A stretch of 64,000 nt of DNA from Candidatus Obscuribacterales bacterium (GTDB lineage: Bacteria > Cyanobacteriota > Vampirovibrionia > Obscuribacterales > Obscuribacteraceae). Both the position numbers and the translations under genes were made by a program. Under the pieces are notes generated by a model. That model saw only the letters and a program-made list of their open reading frames with translations, searched no databases and had not been told where the DNA came from. Below, in pieces: positions 41,295 through 49,160 of the stretch (its first letter is position 1; each line of letters opens with the position of its first letter). Location: NCBI GenBank assembly GCA_019744775.1, contig JAIETZ010000002.1, forward strand, positions 620,001 to 684,000. Reading direction: 5' to 3'.

Positions 41295-41909
41295 ATGCAA
41301 AACGACAACGAAAAAGACTGGGGAGAACTCTACTGCACAGCCGTAAGTCAACAACAACCGAGTCCTGCACTCCTACAAACCATTCAACTTCTCTATGAAG
41401 AAACAACTGTATCACTTCCAGGTCACGCAATTGATTTAGGTTGCGGATTTGGACGTGATACTAAAAGGCTGCTTGCAGAAGAATTCAGTGTCCTTGCTGT
41501 TGATGCCAATGAATATGTCATCGACAAATTGCGCGCCTCAACAGACAGCAAGTTGCTGCGCGCCCAGGTGGCGTCGTTTGAAAATACCGACTGGTCACCA
41601 ACAACACTTATCAACGCGGCACTAGCTCTGCCCTATTGTCCACGTGAACATTTCGTCTTTGTCTGGTCGCAAATTCTCGCCTCGCTTATTCCGCAAGGAG
41701 TACTCGTCGCAGATTTCTTTCTTTTGCTGCCGGGACAATCACGAGATGAGCCGATGGTTCTGTCATTCAGCAAAGAGGAGTTGACTAACTTTCTCTCTCC
41801 GCTGAATGTCGCGTTCTATCAAGAATGGCAGAGCACATTCGTTAATGCCGCAGGCGATCACGTCCAACGCTTAGCCTGCACCGTCATCGCACAACGCACA
41901 CGATATTAA
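41295..41909 (+). CDS. Class I SAM-dependent methyltransferase
   Basis: 204 residues. SAM-binding motif I HAIDLGCGFGRDTKRLL, acidic end of strand 2 in VLAVDANEYVID, and later WSQILASLIPQGVLVADFFLLLPG as post-motif strands. The acceptor-binding part shows no signature. The ATG at 41295 follows a distant GGAGGAGG. Substrate unknown. Confidence 0.8.
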   Translation: MQNDNEKDWGELYCTAVSQQQPSPALLQTIQLLYEETTVSLPGHAIDLGCGFGRDTKRLLAEEFSVLAVDANEYVIDKLRASTDSKLLRAQVASFENTDWSPTTLINAALALPYCPREHFVFVWSQILASLIPQGVLVADFFLLLPGQSRDEPMVLSFSKEELTNFLSPLNVAFYQEWQSTFVNAAGDHVQRLACTVIAQRTRY

Positions 41910-41928
41910 TTACAACCAAATCAATAAC

Positions 41929-41955
41929 AAGCCCTGGGTCTCAGACTCGGGGCTT
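41929..41955 (+). terminator. Hairpin between methyltransferase and HERGH gene
   Basis: AAGCCC/GGGCTT stem, TTCTGT after it. It is immediately ahead of the ribosome site of the next gene. Confidence 0.6.
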
Positions 41956-41992
41956 TCTGTTGCCGAGATTTTCACAAAAGAGGAAAAACATT

Positions 41993-43858
41993 ATGTCACA
42001 ACGCAATCAACCACGCCGCCGCAACAGAATCTTCCTCGGTGACTACACACCAAAACAAGGAAGCAAGCCGTCAGATGAACTAAAAGCAAAAGGAGATGCT
42101 TACATAGTCGAGCACGACGGCACGGAAATCATCTATGGCTTTGACGGACGCATCGAAGAAATTATCAATCACAAGGGATTGCCCTATCGAGCAAACTCAC
42201 CTGAAGAGTTGCTTAATATCGTTGCTAACGACGCGACAATTCGTGACCTTTGCCAACTCGATAGTCCAGGAGCAATTACGACCATGCGTGCTTTGCCTCT
42301 CTTCAAAGAGCAAGGCAATTTAGGTACCTACGCCGGCGCTCAACAGGTGGACAGAAACAGGCTGGTTCACGGTGGTAAATTCGCTATCAACGCAAATGAA
42401 AATAGCGATGGCACTTGGACCGCCTGGCGAATTGTAGACAACACTGAAAAGTTGCCTCTGGACACAACAGCATCGCTTTCTCTTAGCAAACGACTTGCTA
42501 TTAAGAAAGCCGAGAAAGCTGCGCGCAAAGGACTGAAGCTCAAAGACAAGCGCATTCGTTGCGAACTGGCTGAAGATGAAGGTGGCTATCAAGTCCAATT
42601 GAATTCTCCACCCGGAGAAGACATGCTCAAGCCGATTCAACGTATCTTCCTGCGATTCATTGATCCACTTCAACCGGATATATCAATTCCTGTTGAGGTG
42701 ATTATCGATTCACACGGGAAAGCCGTCTTCGGTCAGGATCTCAACTACTACATGCACGTGAAGGGCTTTTTGATGGAGCCAACCGCAGGCAACGTACAAG
42801 AAGCGATTCTGCAGACTCGTGTATTTGAGCTTCCCGACACCATGTTCGAAAAGGATGAAAAAACGGGTAAAGCCAAGCTGGCTAACAAGAAGGTTGAGAT
42901 CTACTACGATCCAAAAGATCAAGGTAATGCCAACACAATATTGCAAGCCACCAATAATGGATTGATCCACGAGCTTGGTTCTTCAGAACAGGCAGCCGTG
43001 ATTGCATTCTACGCACTTAACTCGTGCGCAGAACGTCACGCGCTTACTGGCAGTCCTGTACCGGACAAACTAACCAAAGCTTACATCGGTCTGAAGGAAA
43101 TGTTTAGGCAGAATATCACAGATAATGCTGCCTATTTTCCATCGGCCGGAGTAATTGGCTTTGGATTGCGTGTCCGCAATGTCGTGGCCAACGGGCGCCA
43201 CCTTTTGGTTATTCAACATGTGATCTACCACGAAAGAGGTCACAAGGAAGATGACCAAATCCAAAAAGCCAAAGGCAAGCGTATCACCGGCTCATTCATG
43301 GCAGGAGTCGGCGAACACGACGGTGACGTGGATGCGTTCTGCTTCACCATCTTGGATATGCTGGACACCATGGAGAAGTTGCCACCTGGCGACAAGCTTC
43401 GTGTTGAACTCACGCCTGAAACCTTTTTCGGCATGAAGGGTGAACTCGCCAAACTCGCTTTTGGTGAACCCATTCGAGTGATGGAAAACGAGTGGACTTA
43501 CCCAATGGACGAGAGCACAGAAGAGCACGACATCGGCGAAAAGCTGGATGCCTTGACACTTCACACACTCAAAGCCTGGGTGAAAGGCGAATACGAAAAG
43601 TCCATCACTCCGGAAATGAGCACTGCCGCAAAGCATCTCATTTTCCGTAAAGTTCTTCGAGAAGTATGCCTTGCCATGGTGACCATCCGCAAGATTGTCA
43701 TCAGCATCCTCAAAGAGAACAGACCAAATCTGCTCGACTTGTACCGCGCGTACAAGCTCGTAGCAAGGAGGAACTATGGTGACACTGTTGAGTCGTACTT
43801 CCATTACGGCTACACAGTAAAACACGGTGTTCCCGACACCGCTACAGCGGAAGCTTAG
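41993..43858 (+). CDS. Large hypothetical protein with HExxH zincin motif
   Basis: 621 residues. A basic N-terminus (MSQRNQPRRRNRIFLGD) and a helical Lys-rich stretch near 160-190 precede a central block containing IQHVIYHERGHKEDD: H413-E-R-G-H417 fits the HExxH zinc motif on a hydrophobic helix. GEHDGDVDAFCFTILDMLD about 30 residues later could give a third ligand. No signal peptide or lipobox. GAGG before the ATG at 41993, a terminator after the stop. No named family; a possible metallopeptidase by motif alone. Confidence 0.55.
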   Translation: MSQRNQPRRRNRIFLGDYTPKQGSKPSDELKAKGDAYIVEHDGTEIIYGFDGRIEEIINHKGLPYRANSPEELLNIVANDATIRDLCQLDSPGAITTMRALPLFKEQGNLGTYAGAQQVDRNRLVHGGKFAINANENSDGTWTAWRIVDNTEKLPLDTTASLSLSKRLAIKKAEKAARKGLKLKDKRIRCELAEDEGGYQVQLNSPPGEDMLKPIQRIFLRFIDPLQPDISIPVEVIIDSHGKAVFGQDLNYYMHVKGFLMEPTAGNVQEAILQTRVFELPDTMFEKDEKTGKAKLANKKVEIYYDPKDQGNANTILQATNNGLIHELGSSEQAAVIAFYALNSCAERHALTGSPVPDKLTKAYIGLKEMFRQNITDNAAYFPSAGVIGFGLRVRNVVANGRHLLVIQHVIYHERGHKEDDQIQKAKGKRITGSFMAGVGEHDGDVDAFCFTILDMLDTMEKLPPGDKLRVELTPETFFGMKGELAKLAFGEPIRVMENEWTYPMDESTEEHDIGEKLDALTLHTLKAWVKGEYEKSITPEMSTAAKHLIFRKVLREVCLAMVTIRKIVISILKENRPNLLDLYRAYKLVARRNYGDTVESYFHYGYTVKHGVPDTATAEA

Positions 43859-43866
43859 CGTCCAAC

Positions 43867-43900
43867 GAAAGGATAGGGGTGGCAACACTCCTATCCTTTC
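43867..43900. terminator. Hairpin terminator
   Basis: Arms GAAAGGATAGG/CCTATCCTTTC, just after the 621-aa gene. Confidence 0.75.
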
Positions 43901-43923
43901 ACCGCGTTCCGAGAATGACAAAA

Positions 43924-43946
43924 GGGCGCATGCAATGCGCCCCTAC
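43924..43946. repeat. Dispersed palindromic repeat, copy 10
   Basis: CTAC end to the right, between convergent genes. Confidence 0.9.
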
Positions 43947-43998
43947 GCAGTACTTTCTTTTTCGCTGTTGCTACATTCGATAGTATATTACAGAACAG

Positions 43999-44029
43999 AG
44001 AAAGAGGAAGTGGTTCACTTCCTCTTTCT
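43999..44029. terminator. Hairpin terminator
   Basis: Perfect 14-bp arms AGAAAGAGGAAGTG/CACTTCCTCTTTCT with GTT loop, at the end of the glutamate synthase-like gene. Confidence 0.85.
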
Positions 44030-44034
44030 TGTGC

Positions 44035-45768
44035 CTATTGCTTGATTTGATCAAGCAAATCGATATCCGGGCTTTCGCCGTCATCATGAGGATGCACGAT
44101 GTCTGCTTGTCTGGCAAGGTTGACTGCGTCAGTTGCCAATCTCTTCAGATTGTCGGCAACGGTCAATTGCTTTTCTTTTTCAAGCAGCTCATCAAGACGC
44201 GATTCGAGTTCCGCCTGAGTGGGAATGTCGATGGTCTCAGTGATTTTCCATCTAGCTCGATACTCCTCAAGATTGTCGATAGTCACCATGTTACGTGGAC
44301 CATCTGCTCCAATTGGGTATGGATGCAGGTGTACACTGTCGAATCGTCTCACCTCGCCAGGTGCGGTGACCATGACGAGCATTCGCCGATTCATTTGCCA
44401 CGTTTCCCTGACTCCGCATACTGCCATCAGCAACCGCAATTCCTTGGCTAGTCCATCTGCGTAGTTAAAGGCACGAATGCCCTTGCTTTCCGGATCAAGT
44501 CCTCGGCGCAACCACTTATTTTGCGTAGTGATGCCTGTTGGACAGTGGTTGTTATGACATTTGCGAGCCTGAATACAACCAATAGAAAGCAAAAAGGCGC
44601 GCGCAATGTGCACCAGATCGGCGCCCAACGCTAAGTGTCTAGCAACATCTGCAGGAGTTGCGACTTTACCAGAGGAAATGAGGGTCACTTCGTCTCTGAT
44701 GCCGAGCTTGCGGAAGATGTTATCCACAATCGGCAGAGCATGTTCGATTGACATGCCGACATAATCGGCAAGCATCATTGGAGCAGCGCCCGTGCCACCT
44801 TCACCACCGTCGATGATGATGTAATCCGGACCTTTTCCTGTGAGCTTCATGTACATAGCCAGCAACTCAACATAGCGTTTGTTGCCGACTACTATCTTTA
44901 TGCCGACTGGTTTGCCTGTTTCCTCTTGCAGCATCGTTAGCATTTCGCAGAGGCTAACGATGTCGGAGAATTCTTCCCAAGTATTTGGCGAGATGCAGTC
45001 TACACCCTTGCGAATTCCACGGATTCGAGCAATCTCTTCCGTGATTTTTTCTTTGGGCAGCATGCCACCGGCCCCAGGTTTTGCTCCTTGAGCCAGCTTC
45101 AGGTGGAGGCTTACGACTTGCTTGAGGGCGGCAACCTTGCGCACTTTGTCCATACACAACTTGCCATCGAGAGTTCGATAACCAAATTTTGCCGGACCGA
45201 TTTCGGCCATCACAAGTCCGTCCTCATCCAAATGGTAGTCGGTCAAGCCTCCTTCACCGGTACACATGTGAATACCAGCTAATGTCGCGCCCTTTCTCAA
45301 AGCCATGACGGCTTCTTGTGAAAGTGCTCCGAAGCTCATATCTGCAACACCAATTCTGGAAGTGCAGAAGTATGGATTGCGCCGCTTGGGACCAATTACG
45401 ATTGGTGTAAAAGTTTTTGGCATTTTTGCTTCCGCGATGGGAAACATACTCGGCAAGAACTGCACTTCGCCAGGGGCTGTGTAATCTCGCTGGGTGCCAA
45501 AACCGATTTTGTTGTTCTGACCTTTGGCGGTGGCATAAACATACGATCTGGTGACTCGGTCAAACGGCCTCTCCTCACGGTCGCCCATGTAGAGATATTG
45601 CCTTAGCTCCGGTCCCAGCATTTCAAAAATCCAACGAGCACGACCAATAACAGGGAAGTTGCGGCGAATAGTGTGTTCTGTCTGAATTAGGTCGTACCCA
45701 GCGATCAAGCTAAGCGAAAATGCGCCATACACCGCGGGGTGAAGGTGCAGTAAATCTACCGGAAACAT
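44035..45768 (-). CDS. FMN-binding glutamate synthase-like protein
   Basis: 577 residues, single-domain glutamate synthase core (GltB central/FMN domain) without the amidotransferase domain. FMN-site blocks are MSFGALSQEAVMAL, GEGGLTDYHL, KPGAGGMLPKEKI and IDGGEGGTGAAP. The 3Fe-4S cysteines are in GCIQARKCHNNHCPTG. Such proteins use glutamine-derived or free ammonia, or act as other FMN oxidoreductases; the ferredoxin partner is not seen. The C-terminus adds a helical, Glu/Lys-rich tail. A GAGGAGG site sits eight bases before the ATG. Confidence 0.9.
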   Translation of the reverse strand: MFPVDLLHLHPAVYGAFSLSLIAGYDLIQTEHTIRRNFPVIGRARWIFEMLGPELRQYLYMGDREERPFDRVTRSYVYATAKGQNNKIGFGTQRDYTAPGEVQFLPSMFPIAEAKMPKTFTPIVIGPKRRNPYFCTSRIGVADMSFGALSQEAVMALRKGATLAGIHMCTGEGGLTDYHLDEDGLVMAEIGPAKFGYRTLDGKLCMDKVRKVAALKQVVSLHLKLAQGAKPGAGGMLPKEKITEEIARIRGIRKGVDCISPNTWEEFSDIVSLCEMLTMLQEETGKPVGIKIVVGNKRYVELLAMYMKLTGKGPDYIIIDGGEGGTGAAPMMLADYVGMSIEHALPIVDNIFRKLGIRDEVTLISSGKVATPADVARHLALGADLVHIARAFLLSIGCIQARKCHNNHCPTGITTQNKWLRRGLDPESKGIRAFNYADGLAKELRLLMAVCGVRETWQMNRRMLVMVTAPGEVRRFDSVHLHPYPIGADGPRNMVTIDNLEEYRARWKITETIDIPTQAELESRLDELLEKEKQLTVADNLKRLATDAVNLARQADIVHPHDDGESPDIDLLDQIKQ

Positions 45769-45822
45769 AAAGCCTCCTCAGCGACTGCAAACCTGCAATC
45801 GTTTGAATATCGGGATAACTAA

Positions 45823-45851
45823 AAAGGCCCGGCAGCACCCGAGGGCTAACC
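45823..45851 (-). promoter_or_regulatory. Terminator-like leader hairpin of the glutamate synthase-like gene
   Basis: On the minus strand: GCC-CT-CGG, a GTGCTG loop and CCG-GGC, followed by TTTTT. It lies about 55 bp before the start codon, so it may attenuate expression. It does not match the glnA or other glutamine riboswitch motifs I know. Confidence 0.4.
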
Positions 45852-46079
45852 AGACCTTGAAACTTTTTTGAAAACTAACTACTGGATTTGCTTTTCAGCT
45901 AAATACGTTGTGTTGAAACCAAATGAAAAACTACGTGTAAGTACTTATAACTTCGCTCAATTTCCCATTTAATATCAATGCAATTTTTTATAAGCAGGCA
46001 GACAGCGGTGCATTTGTTTGTTCTCGCAGTTAGCGCGCCAGTGTAGATTTGCGGCTAAATGATCGATCGCTCATCAGTC

Positions 46080-46102
46080 GTAGGGGCGCATTGCATGCGC
46101 CC
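46080..46102. repeat. Dispersed palindromic repeat, copy 11
   Basis: GTAG end to the left, 44 bp beyond a TTAGCGC motif. Last copy; none occurs from here to 64000. Confidence 0.9.
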
Positions 46103-46346
46103 TTGTCCTAACATCTCCTTCCGCAAGCTGCGCTAGGTTGTCAGCATGGTGTTTGCCCCACCCTGCAAGTTTAATTGTCCTAGTACTTCTAGTTAAGGTG
46201 AAACTCACGTACATATCAATTTGAATTTTCAATTCAAGGCTTTAACAGACAAGTAGCAATCTAAGCAACTCATACAAAACCCTAACTGACGGCACGATGC
46301 CGCCAGGCGTTGCACTTACTAACGTTTTCAACATAGGAAGATGTAA

Positions 46347-46871
46347 ATGAAACATCAAACATCAAAGGAACTCGTCCCCCTCTTGCGACGAGGTTGGCTG
46401 GAAGTAACCAAGGCTGACGTCGAGATCAAGAATACGACAGATGACCAGCTCCTACTCTGGCTCGCGTCAGACGCACTTGTCGAAGCTGAGCACGATCTTA
46501 AATTGGCAATTGAATATGCCAGTAGCCTGAAGACAGCAACTTCCAACCAACAGCTTGCCTTGCGCATGCAGCTGATTGCAGTGGTAATGCTGAAAAAGCA
46601 TCTTGCACTATTGAGCCGTGTCCATCCACAACTGTTTGTGTTGCCACTGTGGGTGACGCAAGTGTCGTTGATGTGGATTGGAACGTACTGGTTCTTCTTC
46701 GTTTTTCATCTCAACTACTGGTTGGTTATGCCTTTCATCATTTTCAACCTGGTCACTTTCCCATTTGTGATGCGCATTCCAGACAGGCACGTCATTTGGG
46801 TACTCGACTGCGTCAAAAACTTGGCTAACTCGGCTCACGAAAATCTTCTATCCATTGAAGGAAATAACTAA
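46347..46871 (+). CDS. Hypothetical membrane protein, 174 aa
   Basis: Residues 1-95 helical and soluble; two adjacent membrane helices at about 98-142 (LFVLPLWVTQVSLMWIGTYW and YWLVMPFIIFNLVTFPFVM), then a short tail. AGGAAG before the ATG. Stop and the next start overlap by one base (TAATG). Confidence 0.6.
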   Translation: MKHQTSKELVPLLRRGWLEVTKADVEIKNTTDDQLLLWLASDALVEAEHDLKLAIEYASSLKTATSNQQLALRMQLIAVVMLKKHLALLSRVHPQLFVLPLWVTQVSLMWIGTYWFFFVFHLNYWLVMPFIIFNLVTFPFVMRIPDRHVIWVLDCVKNLANSAHENLLSIEGNN

Positions 46872-47269
46872 TGAACAAAGATCAAGTCATGCAACAGTTG
46901 CGCGATCAATACCCCGGAAAGGAAATCATTTGCCTACCGGAAGAAGATCCAACGGAAATCATTTGCGAAATAGGTCCCATCGAAGGCGGCAGTCGAGCGA
47001 TAGCCGTCATCGATGCGTCAGTTTTGCACTTCCATCTTCGGACAACCGAAGTCTACACAGTGCTCAAAGGACAACTGACTATTGAGTACGACAACTCTGA
47101 TAAGTCCTGCGTTCTCAACCTCAAGGAAAAAGTCCTTACCGAAGGCGAGACATTCAAAGTTCACCCAGGTACTTTGCACAAAGCGAAAGGTGATGCCGCC
47201 TGGATTGAAGTAGATGCCTTCCCCGCATGGACACCTGAAGACCATCATATAGTCGACTGCGAACAATAA
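46871..47269 (+). CDS. Cupin-fold protein
   Basis: 132 residues. The cupin barrel is marked by LHFHLRTTEVYTVLKGQLTIEY (first motif, His and Glu ligands) and GETFKVHPGTLHKAKGDA (second motif). Small single-domain cupin; substrate not inferable. It probably binds one metal. Coupled to the preceding membrane protein by a one-base overlap; a strong terminator follows. Confidence 0.8.
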   Translation: MNKDQVMQQLRDQYPGKEIICLPEEDPTEIICEIGPIEGGSRAIAVIDASVLHFHLRTTEVYTVLKGQLTIEYDNSDKSCVLNLKEKVLTEGETFKVHPGTLHKAKGDAAWIEVDAFPAWTPEDHHIVDCEQ

Positions 47270-47282
47270 GTTCTGCAAGTTG

Positions 47283-47317
47283 CCCACTCTCAGTCGTACA
47301 GCCAGACCGAGAGTGGG
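47283..47317 (+). terminator. Rho-independent terminator
   Basis: Arms CCCACTCTC/GAGAGTGGG with an inner GTC/GAC stem, followed by CTCTTTTTTT. Confidence 0.92.
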
Positions 47318-47382
47318 CTCTTTTTTTGAAGTATTTCTACTATCTTTGCTAGTATTCCAAGAAAGCAAAATCCAATGTCCAA

Positions 47383-48591
47383 TTAATAGACTCGCAGCAT
47401 GGTTTGAAAAATTCGCCTCATAACTACTTCGATGCCAGGGGCAAACGTGACCGGATACAAAGGAAGTAATAACGGCAAACGAAGAGAAAGGACACGAACC
47501 GCCTGCAACATTCCCACTTTTTCGCTTCGAATTGAAACGGTAAGTCCGTTGTTTGAATCAGCACTTCCACTCTTTAGTTGAGTCAAATGAAAAACATCGA
47601 GGCGACGGACTGTTTCTGCTAATCGGCTAGCCACTGCAGATTTATCGTCGTAAGCAACCCGTACCTTTTCTCCAAATATATTGCCGACTAAAGATCTTAC
47701 GAGATCAAACATGCGTCCAAAATCCTTAGCCTCAATAAATGGAAGATATCCGGCCATCATCACGGGCTGAAATAGCGGTATAACCATTGCCCAATCTAAT
47801 CCGGCATGAAAGAGAGCGCCTACAAAGAGAAGCGGATAGCGCAACTCCTTAACCCAAATTAGAAACGGGAATGACAACTCAAAAGCTAGTGTCCCCAAGC
47901 TCAGCAGACTACACAACCACAATTGATCCAATAGCGGAGAAGTAAAACGTTGAAATTGTGTTAGATGCGCTGCGTAGTAAACAGCAGTACCATCCATCCA
48001 AGAAGCGCCATGAAGCTTGCATGATCCAGCGCTCCAATAGACAAGTGCCATTTGCACCTGCATCAAGCGCAGAGCAAAGACACTACCATCCCTGGCCGGA
48101 CCAAAATCAGGGTTCTTCTTCCGCCAGACGCTCGCAATTCTCTTGAACGATAAGGCTTCACCACAACGAGAGAATACAAGAAAGAGAGTCATCACAATCA
48201 TGATTTTGATACCGGTGTTTAATACGAAGTGATTGCGACTGTCAAAGGCCAGCATAATCAAATAAACAATTAGAGCGTTCAATCTTGAGAAAACGCCGAG
48301 AATCAAACAAATTCCGGATAAAGCCAATAAGTTGAGCGCTGCACTAATCCAATAATCATCCTTTGGCAAAAGGGACAACACATCAAATTGAGGACTGCCC
48401 ATCCAATGCGCTACAGTGCTCGATTGCACTATTCGGTGCAATCCCAAAAATTGTGTCGCTTCCGGGGAGATCCACCAGCAAAAGATGAGTACCAAAACAC
48501 CAATAGCTATCCGAAACACGGCTAATGGCATTGGAGACCCTGGGGCAAACCAAAATTCATTCCAAGCAAGCCATAATTCGCGAAGAGTCAT
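47383..48591 (-). CDS. HTTM membrane protein with degenerate DCC (DUF393-like) C-terminus
   Basis: 402 residues, last gene of a coupled six-gene run. Residues about 1-300 are a polytopic HTTM domain, related to vitamin K-dependent gamma-carboxylase: AWNEFWFAPGSPMPLAVFRI at the N-terminus, QVQMALVYWSAGSCKLHG, then ASWMDGTAVYYAAH. From residue 310, VRVAYDDKSAVASRLAETVRRLD, VSIRSEKVGMLQA and LRLPLLLPLYP follow the layout of DCC thiol-disulfide proteins, but the usual DxxC is missing (DDKSA instead). So a fusion with a probably inactive DCC unit. Its start overlaps the partner gene's stop by 4 bp. Confidence 0.8.
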   Translation of the reverse strand: MTLRELWLAWNEFWFAPGSPMPLAVFRIAIGVLVLIFCWWISPEATQFLGLHRIVQSSTVAHWMGSPQFDVLSLLPKDDYWISAALNLLALSGICLILGVFSRLNALIVYLIMLAFDSRNHFVLNTGIKIMIVMTLFLVFSRCGEALSFKRIASVWRKKNPDFGPARDGSVFALRLMQVQMALVYWSAGSCKLHGASWMDGTAVYYAAHLTQFQRFTSPLLDQLWLCSLLSLGTLAFELSFPFLIWVKELRYPLLFVGALFHAGLDWAMVIPLFQPVMMAGYLPFIEAKDFGRMFDLVRSLVGNIFGEKVRVAYDDKSAVASRLAETVRRLDVFHLTQLKSGSADSNNGLTVSIRSEKVGMLQAVRVLSLRLPLLLPLYPVTFAPGIEVVMRRIFQTMLRVY

Positions 48592-49160
48592 TTGAGATCC
48601 TCTTCTTGTACGGCATATTTCAAGACTGAATCAGATTTGGCAACACCGGCCCTTTTATCGATTTTTCCAGGCACTGAAATATATTGATAGTCTCTAAATA
48701 TCTCCACCTGCACTGGCTGATTTTTGGGATTTCGATGAATATAGGCAATGTATTTGGCGGCATCGGGTAGCAAAACCGCATTCTGCTGATCCCAAACCAA
48801 GTAGTATTCCCATTCAACCCAAGGCAGTTTGAGCTGCTTCATCACGTCGCTATTTTTATAGTCAACCAAGCTTGGAAAATGCCAGGTAGTCGTCGTACCA
48901 TCACCGAAAGTTACGATTGCCCGAAATTGTTGATTGTACTGAGCGGGATCAGGTGCAAACACACCAAAGTTATTGCATAGTCCAACACAACTAAACAAGG
49001 GTCTGAATAAACTAATCCAAGATAAAGTCAAAGGCGAATAGGGCGAACCGAAAGTAACTCCCAAGATAATAAACATAGCTGCAACACAGCTGAGGGCAAT
49101 GCGCCTTGCTAAATCAAATGAGTAATTAGTGTTTTCTTTCATACACACACATTGCATCAT
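48588..49160 (-). CDS. HTTM partner protein, copy 1
   Basis: 190 residues. One N-terminal membrane helix (about 20-40), then an exported domain with FGVFAPDPAQYN, TFGDGTTTTWHFPSLVDYK, WEYYLVWD, LLPDAAKYIAYI and NQPVQVEIFRDY. The same order of blocks occurs in the two other partner proteins at 53673 and 61234. It always lies directly upstream of an HTTM gene with a 4-bp overlap. A later ATG at 49142 lacks a ribosome site. Overlaps the upstream lipoprotein gene by 35 bp. No named family known to me. Confidence 0.65.
   Translation of the reverse strand: MMQCVCMKENTNYSFDLARRIALSCVAAMFIILGVTFGSPYSPLTLSWISLFRPLFSCVGLCNNFGVFAPDPAQYNQQFRAIVTFGDGTTTTWHFPSLVDYKNSDVMKQLKLPWVEWEYYLVWDQQNAVLLPDAAKYIAYIHRNPKNQPVQVEIFRDYQYISVPGKIDKRAGVAKSDSVLKYAVQEEDLK

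Larger units (their letters stand above)
45769..46346. other. Long divergent intergenic region
   Basis: 578 bp. Near the minus-strand gene is a GC-rich hairpin at 45823-45851 followed by five T on the minus strand, in leader position. Further on are CGCAGTTAGCGC (46025-46036), a dispersed palindromic repeat (46080-46102), and AT-rich sequence with TCAATTTGAATTTTCAATTC near 46224. No gene visible. Confidence 0.5.

Noticed and set aside
43292-43921. 209-aa minus-strand frame over the HERGH gene
   Set aside because: Opposite strand of a gene with a good ribosome site; no motif or start signal of its own.
45769-45900. Glutamine riboswitch (glnA motif) upstream of the glutamate synthase-like gene
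   Set aside because: The conserved glnA RNA core is not present; only a terminator-like hairpin is seen.
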